A DNA stretch of 15,486 nt from an uncultured Lachnospiraceae bacterium (GCA_910579645.1 CAJTVK010000103.1:1-15486); one strand, 5' to 3'. Positions 6,434 to 14,418 are shown, counted from the first letter of the stretch. Notes: a model not told the origin generated them from the letters alone. Numbers and translations: made by a program.

Positions 6434-7669
6434 ATGGCAGATGTAAAACCCTTTAAAGCAATCCGTCCGAGAAGCGGCCTGGAGGGCAGGATTGCCGCGC
6501 TTCCCTATGATGTGTACAGCAGGGAAGAGGCAAAGCGGGAAGTGATGCGGGAACCGCTTTCTTTTCTGCGGATTGACCGGGCGGAGACGCAGTTTCCCGA
6601 TGAGGTGGATATGTATGCGGATTGCGTGTATGAAAAAGCGCATGATCTTCTATGGGAAATGGTGGAACAGGGAGATTTTGTGGAAGAAGAGCAGGACTGT
6701 TATTATGTTTACGAACTGGTGATGAACGGCAGGTCCCAAGTGGGGATTGCGGCCTGTGCCTCGGTGGACGACTATATCGGGCAGGTAATCAGGAAGCATG
6801 AGAATACAAGGGAGGATAAGGAAAGGGATCGGATTCGCCATGTGGATGTCTGTCAGGCACAGACCGGGCCGATTTTCCTTGCTTACCGTTCCCAGCCGGA
6901 AATTAACGAAGTGGTGGAAAAGGTCAGGGCAGACGCGCCGCTTTATGATTTTGTCCCGCCGGACGGCATAGCCCACAGGGTATGGCGCGTTATGGATGCG
7001 CAAGACGTGGAAAAAATTAAGGAAGCTTTTTGGAAAGTGAAAAATATTTATATTGCGGACGGGCATCATAGATGTGCCTCGGCGGTAAAGGCTTCACAGA
7101 AACGCAGGGAAGCCATGCCGGGCTATTCGGGAAATGAAGAATTCAATTATTTTCTGGCAGTGCTTTTCCCCGACGATCAGCTGATGATTATGGATTACAA
7201 CCGGGTGGTAAAGGATCTGAACGGATGGGAGGAGACGGAATTTCTGAGGCGGACGGAAGAGGCTTTCCGTTTGGAGGATATGGGGGAAGAGCCATACAGA
7301 CCGGAACGGAAAGGGACTTTTGGCATGTATCTTGGGAACCGATGGTATCGGCTGACTTTAAAAGAGCCGCCTTTCGGAACCGATCCGGCAGCGGCGTTGG
7401 ATGTGGCAGTGCTGCAGGAGAGGCTGCTGGCTCCGGTGCTCGGGATACAGAATCCGAAAACGAATCAGCGGATTGATTTTGTGGGAGGAATCCGGGGGCT
7501 TGAGGAGTTGGAGCGGAGAGTACATACGGATTGTAAAGTGGCATTTTCCATGTACCCTACTTCTATACAGGAACTGTTCGCGGTATCCGATGCGGGAATG
7601 CTGATGCCTCCGAAATCCACATGGTTTGAGCCGAAGCTGCGCAGCGGCCTGTTTATCCACCGTATATGA
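6434..7669 (+). CDS. DUF1015 family protein
   Basis: This 411-residue protein is a full-length DUF1015 member: ALPYDVYS near the N-terminus, the conserved RKHENTREDKERDR segment, a TGPIFLAY strand, and YIADGHHRCASA (D209-G-H-H-R213). The family has no agreed function that I can state with certainty. The DGHHRxxxA segment resembles the conserved motif of the ParB/sulfiredoxin fold, which includes free serine kinases such as SerK and SbnI. Together with the tendency, as I recall it, of DUF1015 genes to lie beside serC and serA in Clostridia, a role in phosphoserine or serine metabolism is a reasonable inference. Start ATG 6434 has GAGGAT upstream. The ser operon lies 4 kb away here. No terminator is obvious after it. 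Confidence 0.88.
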   Translation: MADVKPFKAIRPRSGLEGRIAALPYDVYSREEAKREVMREPLSFLRIDRAETQFPDEVDMYADCVYEKAHDLLWEMVEQGDFVEEEQDCYYVYELVMNGRSQVGIAACASVDDYIGQVIRKHENTREDKERDRIRHVDVCQAQTGPIFLAYRSQPEINEVVEKVRADAPLYDFVPPDGIAHRVWRVMDAQDVEKIKEAFWKVKNIYIADGHHRCASAVKASQKRREAMPGYSGNEEFNYFLAVLFPDDQLMIMDYNRVVKDLNGWEETEFLRRTEEAFRLEDMGEEPYRPERKGTFGMYLGNRWYRLTLKEPPFGTDPAAALDVAVLQERLLAPVLGIQNPKTNQRIDFVGGIRGLEELERRVHTDCKVAFSMYPTSIQELFAVSDAGMLMPPKSTWFEPKLRSGLFIHRI

Positions 7670-7758
7670 CGGGCGCAGGAAATGCCCTGTCTGAACCGCC
7701 GCCTGCGGGAACAAGAAGAAAATAAAGATGAATAGAGTAGATAAATGAAAGAATTAAA

Positions 7759-7980
7759 GAAGAATAAGATAAGAAGGAAAAGATAAGAAGAAAAAGACAA
7801 AAAGAAAAAGATAAGAAGAAAAAGACAAAAAGAAAAAGATAAGAAGAAAAAGACAAGAAGGAAAAGATAAGAAGACAAAAAGAAAAAGACAAAAAAGAAG
7901 AAGACAAAAAGAAAAAGACAAAAAGAAAAAGACAAAAAAAGACTAAAAATAAAAAGATAAAAAAGAAAAATAAGGAAAGA
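7759..7980 (+). repeat. Purine-rich 14/28-nt tandem repeat upstream of glgB
   Basis: The plus strand is almost only A and G with isolated C or T. Four 28-nt units run 7759-7786, 7787-7814, 7815-7842 and 7843-7870; the second and third are identical and the others differ at a few sites. Each unit is two related 14-mers, and from 7871 on the array decays into 14-nt units (GACAAAAAGAAAAA). The periods are not multiples of three and ATAAG brings stops into the reading frames, so it is not coding. Nothing else is visible in 7670-8000. Confidence 0.85.
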
Positions 7981-8013
7981 AAATCGTTATCAGAAACGAG
8001 GATGGGAGAGCAT

Positions 8014-10680
8014 ATGGATAACAAACTGTATAAATTAATGAACTGGCCGGAAATAGAAGAAATCATTTATTCGGAATCGGATGACCCGCACCGTCTGCTG
8101 GGAGCCCATGTGACAGGGGGGAATACGTTGGTTCAGGCATTTTTGCCGGGGGCCAAGAGTGTGATACTTCAGAATAAGAAGGACAAGAAAAGTTATGAAA
8201 TGGAGCAGGCGGATGAAGAGGGGTTTTTTGCGGTCCTGATTCCCGGCAAGACAAAGTTCCCTTATGAATATATTGCGGAATATGAGGACGGAACCCTGAA
8301 AAAAATAAAAGATGCCTATAATTTCCCGTCGCAGCTTACGGACAGTGACATGGAAAAGTTTGCCGCGGGAATCCATTACACCGTTTATGAGAAATTGGGG
8401 GCACACCCTATGGAAATAGACGGAGTGTCAGGCGTGAACTTTGCGGTATGGGCGCCCAATGCGGTGAGAGTCAGCACGGTTGGCGATTTCAACGGCTGGG
8501 ACGGCAGGGTTCATCAGATGCGCAGGCTGAAAGAATCCGGCATTTTTGAAATATTCATTCCGGACGTGAAGGCCGGGGATAATTATAAGTTCGAGATAAA
8601 AGCAAAGGGCGGGCTCACCTTCTTAAAGGCAGATCCGTATGCGTTCGGGCAGCAGCTGCGGCCGGATACGGCCTCCGTTGTCCGGGAAGCGGCAGACAGC
8701 CAGAAGGTAAAATGGGAAGACGACAAGTGGATAGCAGGCAGAAAGGAACGGCAGGGAAAAGACAGGCCCATCAGCATTTACGAACTGTATCTCGGTTCCT
8801 TTAAGCAGGCAGAGGACGGCAGTTATCTGAATTACAGGGAACTCGCCCCCTTGGTAGCCGATTATGTGAAAGAGATGGGTTACACGCATATCGAACTGAT
8901 GCCTGTGATGGAGCATCCTTTTGACGGCTCCTGGGGATATCAGGTCATTGGGTATTATGCGCCTACTTCCCGGTACGGGACGAACGAGGATTTCAAATAT
9001 TTTATGAATGAAATGCATAAAGCCGGCATCGGCGTCATTCTGGACTGGGTGCCGGCGCATTTCCCAAGGGATACCTATGGGCTTTCCAACTTTGACGGAA
9101 CCTGTCTCTATGAACATCAGGATCCGAGGAAAGGCTCTCATCCGCATTGGGGGACATTGATTTATAATTACGGCAGGCCGCAGGTTTCCAATTACCTGAT
9201 TGCCAATGCCCTTTATTGGATTGAGCAGTATCATGCGGACGGAATCCGGATGGATGCGGTGGCTTCCATGCTTTACTTGGATTACGGGAAGGGCGACGGG
9301 CAGTGGGTGGCCAATATGTACGGCGGCCATGAGAATCTGGAAGCGGTGGAACTGCTGAAACATCTGAATTCCGTAGTGAAGAGACGGAATCCGGGTGTGC
9401 TGATGATTGCCGAGGAATCCACCGCATGGCCGAAAGTTACGGGAGATGTGGAGGATAACGGGCTTGGCTTTGACATAAAATGGAATATGGGATGGATGAA
9501 TGACTATCTGGGCTATATTGCTTTTGACCCCTATTTCCGTGCCCATCACCATAATGAACTGACATTCAGCATGATATATGCTTACAGCGAGAATTTCATG
9601 CTTGTGTTCTCCCATGACGAAGTAGTCCACGGGAAGGGAACATTGATTGGGAAAATGCCGGGCGAGATTAAGGATAAATTTGCCAATCTGCGTCTGACCT
9701 ATGCTTACATGATGCTGCATCCCGGCCGGAAGCTGCTGTTCATGGGACAGGATATCGCGGAATTTGATGAGTGGAACGAGACAAGGGAAGTGGAATGGGG
9801 ACTGGTGCAGTTTGACAGCCATAAAGGGGTGCAGAAGCTGGTAAAGGCGCTGAATCATTTGTATACAACCCAACCGGCCATGTACCGGTTTGATTCTTCC
9901 TGGGACGGTTTTGAGTGGATTAACTGTATCCGTGCCAATGACTGCATGTTGGCATTTATGCGGAAAACCGAGAAAGAAGAGGAAACTTTGGTGGCAGTTG
10001 CCAATTTTGCCAATGTGAGCAAGCAGTTTGTCATCGGGGTGCCCTATGAAGGAAAATACAGGGAAATCCTGAATACGGACGATAGAGAGTTCGGCGGTGA
10101 GGGCATGGTGAATGCGGGCGAAATATGCTCGGAAGAAGGGGAATATGACGGGAAGCCGGCTTCCATCCAAGTGACAAGCGCACCTCTTTCCGTCAGCATT
10201 TTTGCTTATACGCCGTATACGGAAGAAGAAAAGGAAGAAATTGCCAGGAAGAGGGCGGAGATTCTGCGCCGGGAGAAGGAAGAGGCCTTGGAGCGGGAAC
10301 GTCAGGAAAGGATAGCGGTCTTGGAGCAGGAGCGGCTGAATAAGGAAGCGGAGGCGGAGAAAGCGCTGAAGGAGGCGGAAGAAGCAAAACAGCGTGCGGA
10401 CCGGATGCTGCGGGAAGCAAAGGCTGCGGAGGAAGAAGAAGAGAAGGTAAGGAAGGAGAGCCGGGAAGCCGCGGAAAAAGAAGCGGCAAGAAGGGCAGAA
10501 GAGGAAGCGAAAGCATCCCGGAATCCTGCGGAGGAATCGGAAGGAGCCGCAGGGAAGGAAGGAGCCGTGGAGAACGAGGCGGCAGGGAAAGAATCCGGAA
10601 AAAAGGAAGCGGCAAAGAAAGGGGCTGACAAAAAAGGAACAGCGAAACAAACGAGGCGTGCTTCCGGTAAGAAAAAATAA
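8014..10680 (+). CDS. glgB: 1,4-alpha-glucan branching enzyme GlgB with a long charged C-terminal extension
   Basis: GlgB cuts alpha-1,4 glucan chains and re-attaches them by alpha-1,6 bonds, making glycogen branches in the cytoplasm. Domains in order: an N1 domain (about 20-115), a CBM48 domain (about 125-210, with FNGWDG), the GH13 barrel with nucleophile D414 (GIRMDAVASM), acid/base E467 (AEEST) and D535 (FSHDEVVHGK), and a beta-sandwich ending near 735. The D-E-D spacing (53 and 68) equals that of E. coli GlgB. Residues 736-888 are an addition: a long Glu/Lys/Arg/Ala-rich helix, probably coiled coil, then a Gly/Ala/Lys tail ending GKKK. The start ATG 8014 has GGGAG 5-6 nt upstream; ATG 8002 is in frame but lacks spacing. 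mscS follows by 25 bp. No other glycogen gene is in the window. Confidence 0.95.
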   Translation: MDNKLYKLMNWPEIEEIIYSESDDPHRLLGAHVTGGNTLVQAFLPGAKSVILQNKKDKKSYEMEQADEEGFFAVLIPGKTKFPYEYIAEYEDGTLKKIKDAYNFPSQLTDSDMEKFAAGIHYTVYEKLGAHPMEIDGVSGVNFAVWAPNAVRVSTVGDFNGWDGRVHQMRRLKESGIFEIFIPDVKAGDNYKFEIKAKGGLTFLKADPYAFGQQLRPDTASVVREAADSQKVKWEDDKWIAGRKERQGKDRPISIYELYLGSFKQAEDGSYLNYRELAPLVADYVKEMGYTHIELMPVMEHPFDGSWGYQVIGYYAPTSRYGTNEDFKYFMNEMHKAGIGVILDWVPAHFPRDTYGLSNFDGTCLYEHQDPRKGSHPHWGTLIYNYGRPQVSNYLIANALYWIEQYHADGIRMDAVASMLYLDYGKGDGQWVANMYGGHENLEAVELLKHLNSVVKRRNPGVLMIAEESTAWPKVTGDVEDNGLGFDIKWNMGWMNDYLGYIAFDPYFRAHHHNELTFSMIYAYSENFMLVFSHDEVVHGKGTLIGKMPGEIKDKFANLRLTYAYMMLHPGRKLLFMGQDIAEFDEWNETREVEWGLVQFDSHKGVQKLVKALNHLYTTQPAMYRFDSSWDGFEWINCIRANDCMLAFMRKTEKEEETLVAVANFANVSKQFVIGVPYEGKYREILNTDDREFGGEGMVNAGEICSEEGEYDGKPASIQVTSAPLSVSIFAYTPYTEEEKEEIARKRAEILRREKEEALERERQERIAVLEQERLNKEAEAEKALKEAEEAKQRADRMLREAKAAEEEEEKVRKESREAAEKEAARRAEEEAKASRNPAEESEGAAGKEGAVENEAAGKESGKKEAAKKGADKKGTAKQTRRASGKKK

Positions 10681-10705
10681 AAAACTATACTTTCAGGAGT
10701 AGGAA

Positions 10706-11596
10706 ATGGAGTATCTGAAAATGTTAATGACACTTGGTGCGGAAGAGGAAATAGATCTTGGGGTAATAGAGCAGTTTTTGCAGGAACTGCCGGAAAAGGC
10801 ATGGAACTTAGGCGTAAGGGTGCTTCTGTCCGTCGTGGTGCTGATTATCGGTATCCAGCTTATCAAATTAATCCGCAAGATTCTGAAAAACTCGCTGCAG
10901 CGGGGGAATGCGGACAAAGGGGTCATACAGTTTGCGGACTCCTTTGTAAAGGCCTCGCTGTATGTGCTGCTCATCATTACGATTGCCTCCGGGTTCGGGC
11001 TGGATGCGGCAAGCATTCTGGCTTTGCTGGGCTCTGCCGGCGTGGCAATCGGCCTTGCCATTCAGGGAAGCTTGGCGAACTTTGTAGGCGGGGTATTGAT
11101 TTTGCTGCTGAAACCGTTTAAGGTCGGAGATTATATCAAAGAGGATGCCGGCGGAAACGAAGGAACGGTAACGACAATCGAACTTTTCTATACGAAACTT
11201 ACCACGCCGGATAATAAGGTGATTGTCCTTCCCAACGGAACTCTTGCCAATTCCAGCCTGACGAACGTGACGGCCTGTGACAGCAGGAGGATGGATATTA
11301 TTGTGGGGATATCCTATGATTCGGATATCCGGCTGGCCAAAGAGACGGTGCAGAGGGTACTGGAGGAGGACGAAGCTGTCCTGAAGGATAAAGATCATTT
11401 CGTCTATGTGGACGAACTGGCGGACAGCGCAGTGAATATCGGCATCCGCTGTTGGTTTTCCATGGACGGCTACTGGCAGGGGAAATGGCGTGTGACGGAA
11501 AAGGTGAAATATGCATTGGATGAAGCGGGGGTTGTCATTCCTTATCCTCAGATGGACGTACATCTGAAAGGGCATGGGAATGGTGCGGGCGAATGA
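10706..11596 (+). CDS. mscS: Small-conductance mechanosensitive channel, MscS family
   Basis: The 296-residue protein has the MscS core: hydrophobic helices at about 37-58 and 79-100, then the pore helix TM3 at about 103-140 with the Gly/Ala-packed AGVAIGLAIQGSLANFVGG (starting at A111), followed by KPFKVGDYI, the beta domain with TTPDNKVIVLPNGTLANSSLTN, and an alpha/beta C-terminal domain. Such channels open under membrane tension and release solutes during hypo-osmotic shock. It begins 25 bp after glgB with CAGGAGTAGG as ribosome binding site, so it is probably expressed from the glgB transcript. The N-terminal 30 residues are acidic. It is a full-length standard member, about the size of E. 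coli MscS (286). Confidence 0.93.
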   Translation: MEYLKMLMTLGAEEEIDLGVIEQFLQELPEKAWNLGVRVLLSVVVLIIGIQLIKLIRKILKNSLQRGNADKGVIQFADSFVKASLYVLLIITIASGFGLDAASILALLGSAGVAIGLAIQGSLANFVGGVLILLLKPFKVGDYIKEDAGGNEGTVTTIELFYTKLTTPDNKVIVLPNGTLANSSLTNVTACDSRRMDIIVGISYDSDIRLAKETVQRVLEEDEAVLKDKDHFVYVDELADSAVNIGIRCWFSMDGYWQGKWRVTEKVKYALDEAGVVIPYPQMDVHLKGHGNGAGE

Positions 11597-11640
11597 TATT
11601 TTCTGTGATTTCCGGCCGGATGGGGTGCCGACACCGCTTT

Positions 11641-11669
11641 GCATTAATCCTTGAGCAATCAGTGCTTGA
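11641..11669 (+). repeat. 29-nt repeat, copy 2 (other copy 5721-5749)
   Basis: Identical to 5721-5749 at 27 of 29 positions. Its right part (AATCAGTGCTTGAT) recurs inverted at 11748-11759 as ATCAGGCACTGA, 11 of 12 matching, so the two frame the hairpin at 11682-11737. It lies about 45 bp after the mscS stop codon. Confidence 0.8.
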
Positions 11670-11681
11670 TGTTTGTGTCAG

Positions 11682-11737
11682 GGCAAGGCGGAAGAGGGAG
11701 CAATGCGCATCGCATCGCTCCCTTCTTCTGCCTTGCC
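11682..11737 (+). terminator. Long hairpin after mscS, likely terminator of glgB-mscS
   Basis: The left arm 11682-11707 (starting GGCAAGGCGGAAGA) pairs with 11711-11737 over about 26 bp with one bulged base, one mismatch and one G-U pair, closed by a 3-nt CAT loop. It is enclosed by the short inverted repeats 11658-11669 and 11748-11759. There is no strong U run after it, so it could instead be a structural element or a site that protects the 3' end of the message. Confidence 0.55.
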
Positions 11738-11824
11738 ATGCCTTAAAATCAGGCACTGAATTTCAGCGTTATTCCCGCGGTGGCTTTGAACTGCGAAAAG
11801 CAGTACCGGAGCATGTCTGAAAGG

Positions 11825-11837
11825 AACAGTTCAGCCT
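11825..11837 (+). repeat. Degenerate core of the window-end repeat
   Basis: AACAGTTCAGCCT here is identical to part of the 40-nt repeat at 15427-15466, and AATGT-G-TG follows in both after a short indel. It leads directly into the two hairpins at 11863-11936, so a composite repeat element is possible. Confidence 0.5.
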
Positions 11838-11862
11838 ACGAATGTGTGAATTTAGCCAGGAG

Positions 11863-11936
11863 GGAATCTGCCCCTCGCCGCAGGCGGCTTGGAAGGGGCA
11901 GATTCCGTAACAGGGAAGCCGCAGGCGGATGTTACG
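11863..11936. other. Two adjacent nested hairpins, possible structured RNA or repeat element
   Basis: Hairpin 1: GGAATCTGCCCCT (11863-11875) pairs exactly with 11894-11906, and its loop holds a small GCCG/CGGC stem. Hairpin 2: CGTAACA (11906-11912) pairs exactly with TGTTACG (11930-11936). Both loops contain GCCGCAGGCGG, a direct repeat (11879-11887 region and 11918-11928), which suggests duplication or a paired loop-loop design. No protein reading is convincing. It may be part of the dispersed element that includes AACAGTTCAGCCT. Confidence 0.5.
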
Positions 11937-11984
11937 TCAAAAAGAAAAATAATTATAAAAATAGTAGAAAAAAATTATAAACTT

Positions 11985-11993
11985 TGTTATAAT
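11985..11993 (+). promoter_or_regulatory. Extended -10 promoter in front of the chemotaxis gene
   Basis: TGTTATAAT is a perfect extended -10 (TG-N-TATAAT) in an A/T-rich stretch; no good -35 lies 17 nt upstream, which such promoters can lack. Transcription would start near 12000 and give a leader of about 300 nt before the chemotaxis gene at 12300. Confidence 0.5.
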
Positions 11994-12053
11994 AATCGAT
12001 AATTAGTATTCGTTTTTTTTGTTTTATATTTCATTTGCAGAAAGAGGGTGTTA

Positions 12054-12137
12054 TTGAGAAGTTCCGCCGGGGAAATATTCGTCATGGGGATGTGTATGCT
12101 GACAGGCTCCGTGGTTTATTTGCCGCGGCAATTTTAA
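12054..12137 (+). CDS. Possible 27-residue leader peptide
   Basis: A TTG start with AGAGGG 5 nt upstream opens a reading frame of 27 residues that is hydrophobic in its second half (EIFVMGMCMLTGSVVYLPRQF). It lies in the long leader between the extended -10 and the chemotaxis gene. The frame is short and the start is TTG, so chance is quite possible. A weak stem (CCGTGG/CCGCGG at about 12109-12128) overlaps its end. Confidence 0.25.
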   Translation: MRSSAGEIFVMGMCMLTGSVVYLPRQF

Positions 12138-12161
12138 TTGACAACAGGCTTTAGCCGGAAA
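12135..12161 (+). promoter_or_regulatory. Weak sigma-D (motility) promoter candidate
   Basis: TAAT (12135-12138), 15 nt, then GCCGGAAA (12154-12161) resembles the flagellar sigma factor consensus TAAA-N15-GCCGATAT, which commonly drives chemotaxis genes. Two positions of the -10 and one of the -35 deviate. It lies 140 nt before the chemotaxis gene. Confidence 0.3.
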
Positions 12162-12299
12162 TGCAGGAAGGAAAACCGTGTTCAGACATAGGATATGTAT
12201 TGGTGCGTTGCTTAATGCAAATTCATGGTTGCACGTTGGTGTAGGAAAGGCTGAAAGAATCGGAGATTAGAGAGGGCAACGCAGAAATGAGGGCAGATT

Positions 12300-14315
12300 A
12301 TGCAAATGGAAAACGGGGATAAAATACATGGAAATAAGACAGAGGCGCAGTTTGTTGGCATTGAGAAGAAAATTGCGAGACGGTTTGGCCAGATTGTAAG
12401 CTTATGCTGTATTATATTGGGGATTATTACATCGGTTTTAAGTTATATTTCGTCCATCAACGCAGTCACGGAAACGATTGACAATACTTCCAGAGTGGCT
12501 GCAAACTATGTTTCTGCGGCATTGCAGGAATATGTGGGAGTTGCTTACGAAACGGGGAGCATTGCCCGGCTGGCCGATCTGAAAAAAACGGCGGAAGAAA
12601 AAGAAGCGATTCTGAATCAAAGGATTAAGCATCATAATTTTACGGGCGGGTTCATTTTGGACAGCAACGGGATAGATATCATTTCCGGCGGAGATTTTTC
12701 GGACAGGGATTATTTTAAGGAGGCCATGAAGGGAAATACATATATATCCACGCCTGCATACAGTGAAGTCACAAATGCCGTGTCATTTGCCATTTCCGCT
12801 CCGTTATGGCAGGGAGGCATTCCCGATACAAAGCCGGTAGGAGTCATTGTCTATGTGCCTAACGGAGAATATCTGAATGATATTATGCGCTCCATAAAGG
12901 TAGGCGAGGGAGGCACTGCGTTTATGGTCAATTCCGACGGTATTACGATTGCCGACATCAATTCGGAAATTGTCGGGGTGGAAGACTGTCTGGCACTTGG
13001 CGACACGGATCGGAAGTTAAGGAAATTCAGTGATATATGCAGGAAAATGGTTGCAGGGGAAGACGGTACGGGTATGTATTCCTACGGCGGAGTGTCAAAA
13101 ATCGTATCTTATTCACCGGTTCCCAACACGGAGGGCTGGAGCATAGGTGTTGCGGCCATTAAAAGCGAATTTTTGGGGAAATTTTATCTGGCTTTGGCAT
13201 TTACCATATTTTTTGTGATAGTATTTACCGCAATCGGGGTGACGAACGGAATCCGGCTGGGCAAAGCGGTTGCGAAACCGATTATAATGTCGGTGGAACG
13301 TTTGGAACTTTTGGCGGAAGGCGATTTCCATTCGGACGTGCCGGTACCGGAAACCAATGATGAGACGGCGGTATTGATGAACTGTCTGGGGCAGACAATC
13401 GGGGAACTGAAAGAAATCGTTTCCGATATCAGCAATCATTTGGAAGAACTTGCCGACGGCAATTTCCAGATTACGATAGACGAAAATTACCGTGGGGACT
13501 TTTCGCTGATCAGCGATTCGTTCCGAGACATTATTTCTTCCCTGAGCATAGCCATGAAAGAAATCGACAATAACGCGGAGAGCGTCAAATCCGGTTCCGG
13601 GGATTTGTCGGCAGCTTCACAGATGCTTGCGGAAGGCGCTACGGACCAGGCCAGTGCCATAGAAGAACTGACGGCGACCATTACGGATATTTCGGAGAAG
13701 ATTCATGTCAATGCGGACAATGCGGAAAAAGCCCGTCAGTCCGTGGAGAGCATGAATGAAAGGATTGAGGAAAGCAATCGCCAGATGAAGGAAAATACGG
13801 AGGCCATGGCCAAAATAAGGGAGGCATCCAATAAGATTGCCGAAATCATCAGCAGCATTGAGGAAATTGCGGATCAGACGAATCTGCTTGCCCTGAATGC
13901 GTCCATTGAGGCGGCAAGGGCAGGAGAGGCCGGAAGGGGATTTGCAGTAGTTGCCACACAGGTAGGGATACTTGCGGAGCAGAGTTCCGAGGCGGCAAAG
14001 AACACCAATGATTTGATACAGAATGCCATCATGGCAGTGGAAGAGGGAACCAAGCTGGCAAAATCTGCGGCCGAGTCTTTGCTGGCCGTCGTGGAAAATG
14101 CAAATGAGGTAAATGAAGCCATTAGCGGGATTGCGGAGGCTTCCGACAACCAGGCTGAGGCGGCGGCTCAGATTACATTGGGCGTTACCCAGATTGCGGA
14201 AGTGGTGGAATCCAATTCGGCAACTTCCCAAGAGTGTGCGGCTTCTTCGCAGGAACTGGCGGGGCGTGCCGACCTTCTGAAAGAACTGGTGGGCAGGTTC
14301 CAATACTTTAAGTAA
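12300..14315 (+). CDS. Methyl-accepting chemotaxis protein with dCache-type sensor
   Basis: This 671-residue membrane receptor would detect an extracellular ligand and control the CheA kinase. TM1 spans about residues 31-52; an extracytoplasmic dCache-like domain follows (FILDSNGIDIISGG, then DRDYFKEAMKGNTYIS near 137-151); TM2 is about 294-316. A HAMP domain (about 317-370) is followed by a second HAMP-like stretch (LEELADGNFQITID), then the signalling coiled coil with the hairpin tip EEIADQTNLLALNASIEAARAGE (521-543). After GRGFAVVA the sequence reads TQVGILAEQS where most relatives have D/E-E/Q-VRxLAE. The start ATG 12300 has GAGGG upstream. It is transcribed alone, with its own terminator. 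The ligand cannot be read from the sequence. Confidence 0.93.
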   Translation: MQMENGDKIHGNKTEAQFVGIEKKIARRFGQIVSLCCIILGIITSVLSYISSINAVTETIDNTSRVAANYVSAALQEYVGVAYETGSIARLADLKKTAEEKEAILNQRIKHHNFTGGFILDSNGIDIISGGDFSDRDYFKEAMKGNTYISTPAYSEVTNAVSFAISAPLWQGGIPDTKPVGVIVYVPNGEYLNDIMRSIKVGEGGTAFMVNSDGITIADINSEIVGVEDCLALGDTDRKLRKFSDICRKMVAGEDGTGMYSYGGVSKIVSYSPVPNTEGWSIGVAAIKSEFLGKFYLALAFTIFFVIVFTAIGVTNGIRLGKAVAKPIIMSVERLELLAEGDFHSDVPVPETNDETAVLMNCLGQTIGELKEIVSDISNHLEELADGNFQITIDENYRGDFSLISDSFRDIISSLSIAMKEIDNNAESVKSGSGDLSAASQMLAEGATDQASAIEELTATITDISEKIHVNADNAEKARQSVESMNERIEESNRQMKENTEAMAKIREASNKIAEIISSIEEIADQTNLLALNASIEAARAGEAGRGFAVVATQVGILAEQSSEAAKNTNDLIQNAIMAVEEGTKLAKSAAESLLAVVENANEVNEAISGIAEASDNQAEAAAQITLGVTQIAEVVESNSATSQECAASSQELAGRADLLKELVGRFQYFK

Positions 14316-14339
14316 TCATTGCAAGCCTGTCTGAATCAT

Positions 14340-14393
14340 ATTCCTGCCGTCTGCAAAAGAGGCATCGTCTTACAGACGGCGGGAATGATTTTT
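14340..14393 (+). terminator. Rho-independent terminator of the chemotaxis gene
   Basis: ATTCCTGCCGTCTG (14340-14353) pairs with CAGACGGCGGGAAT (14373-14386) over 14 bp with one G-U pair, followed by GATTTTTC. It lies 25 bp after the stop codon. Confidence 0.85.
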
Positions 14394-14418
14394 CAAGCAT
14401 GCTCTGGGGACAAGAGGC

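Noticed and set aside
7759..7980. CRISPR-like array
   Set aside because: The 28-nt units are head to tail without unique spacers and are low complexity, so this is a simple tandem repeat.
7465..8066. Minus-strand frames rich in Phe, Leu and Ser that look like membrane proteins
   Set aside because: They are the pyrimidine strand of the AG-rich tandem repeat, have no ribosome binding site, and run into the real DUF1015 and glgB genes.
8623..10650. A 675-residue open frame on the minus strand
   Set aside because: It is antisense to glgB, has no recognisable domain, and is rich in Phe, His and Arg as expected from the opposite strand of a coding gene.
12000..12299. Cyclic di-GMP riboswitch in front of the chemotaxis gene
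   Set aside because: Such switches often precede these genes in Clostridia, but the conserved core bases are not found; only weak stems are seen.
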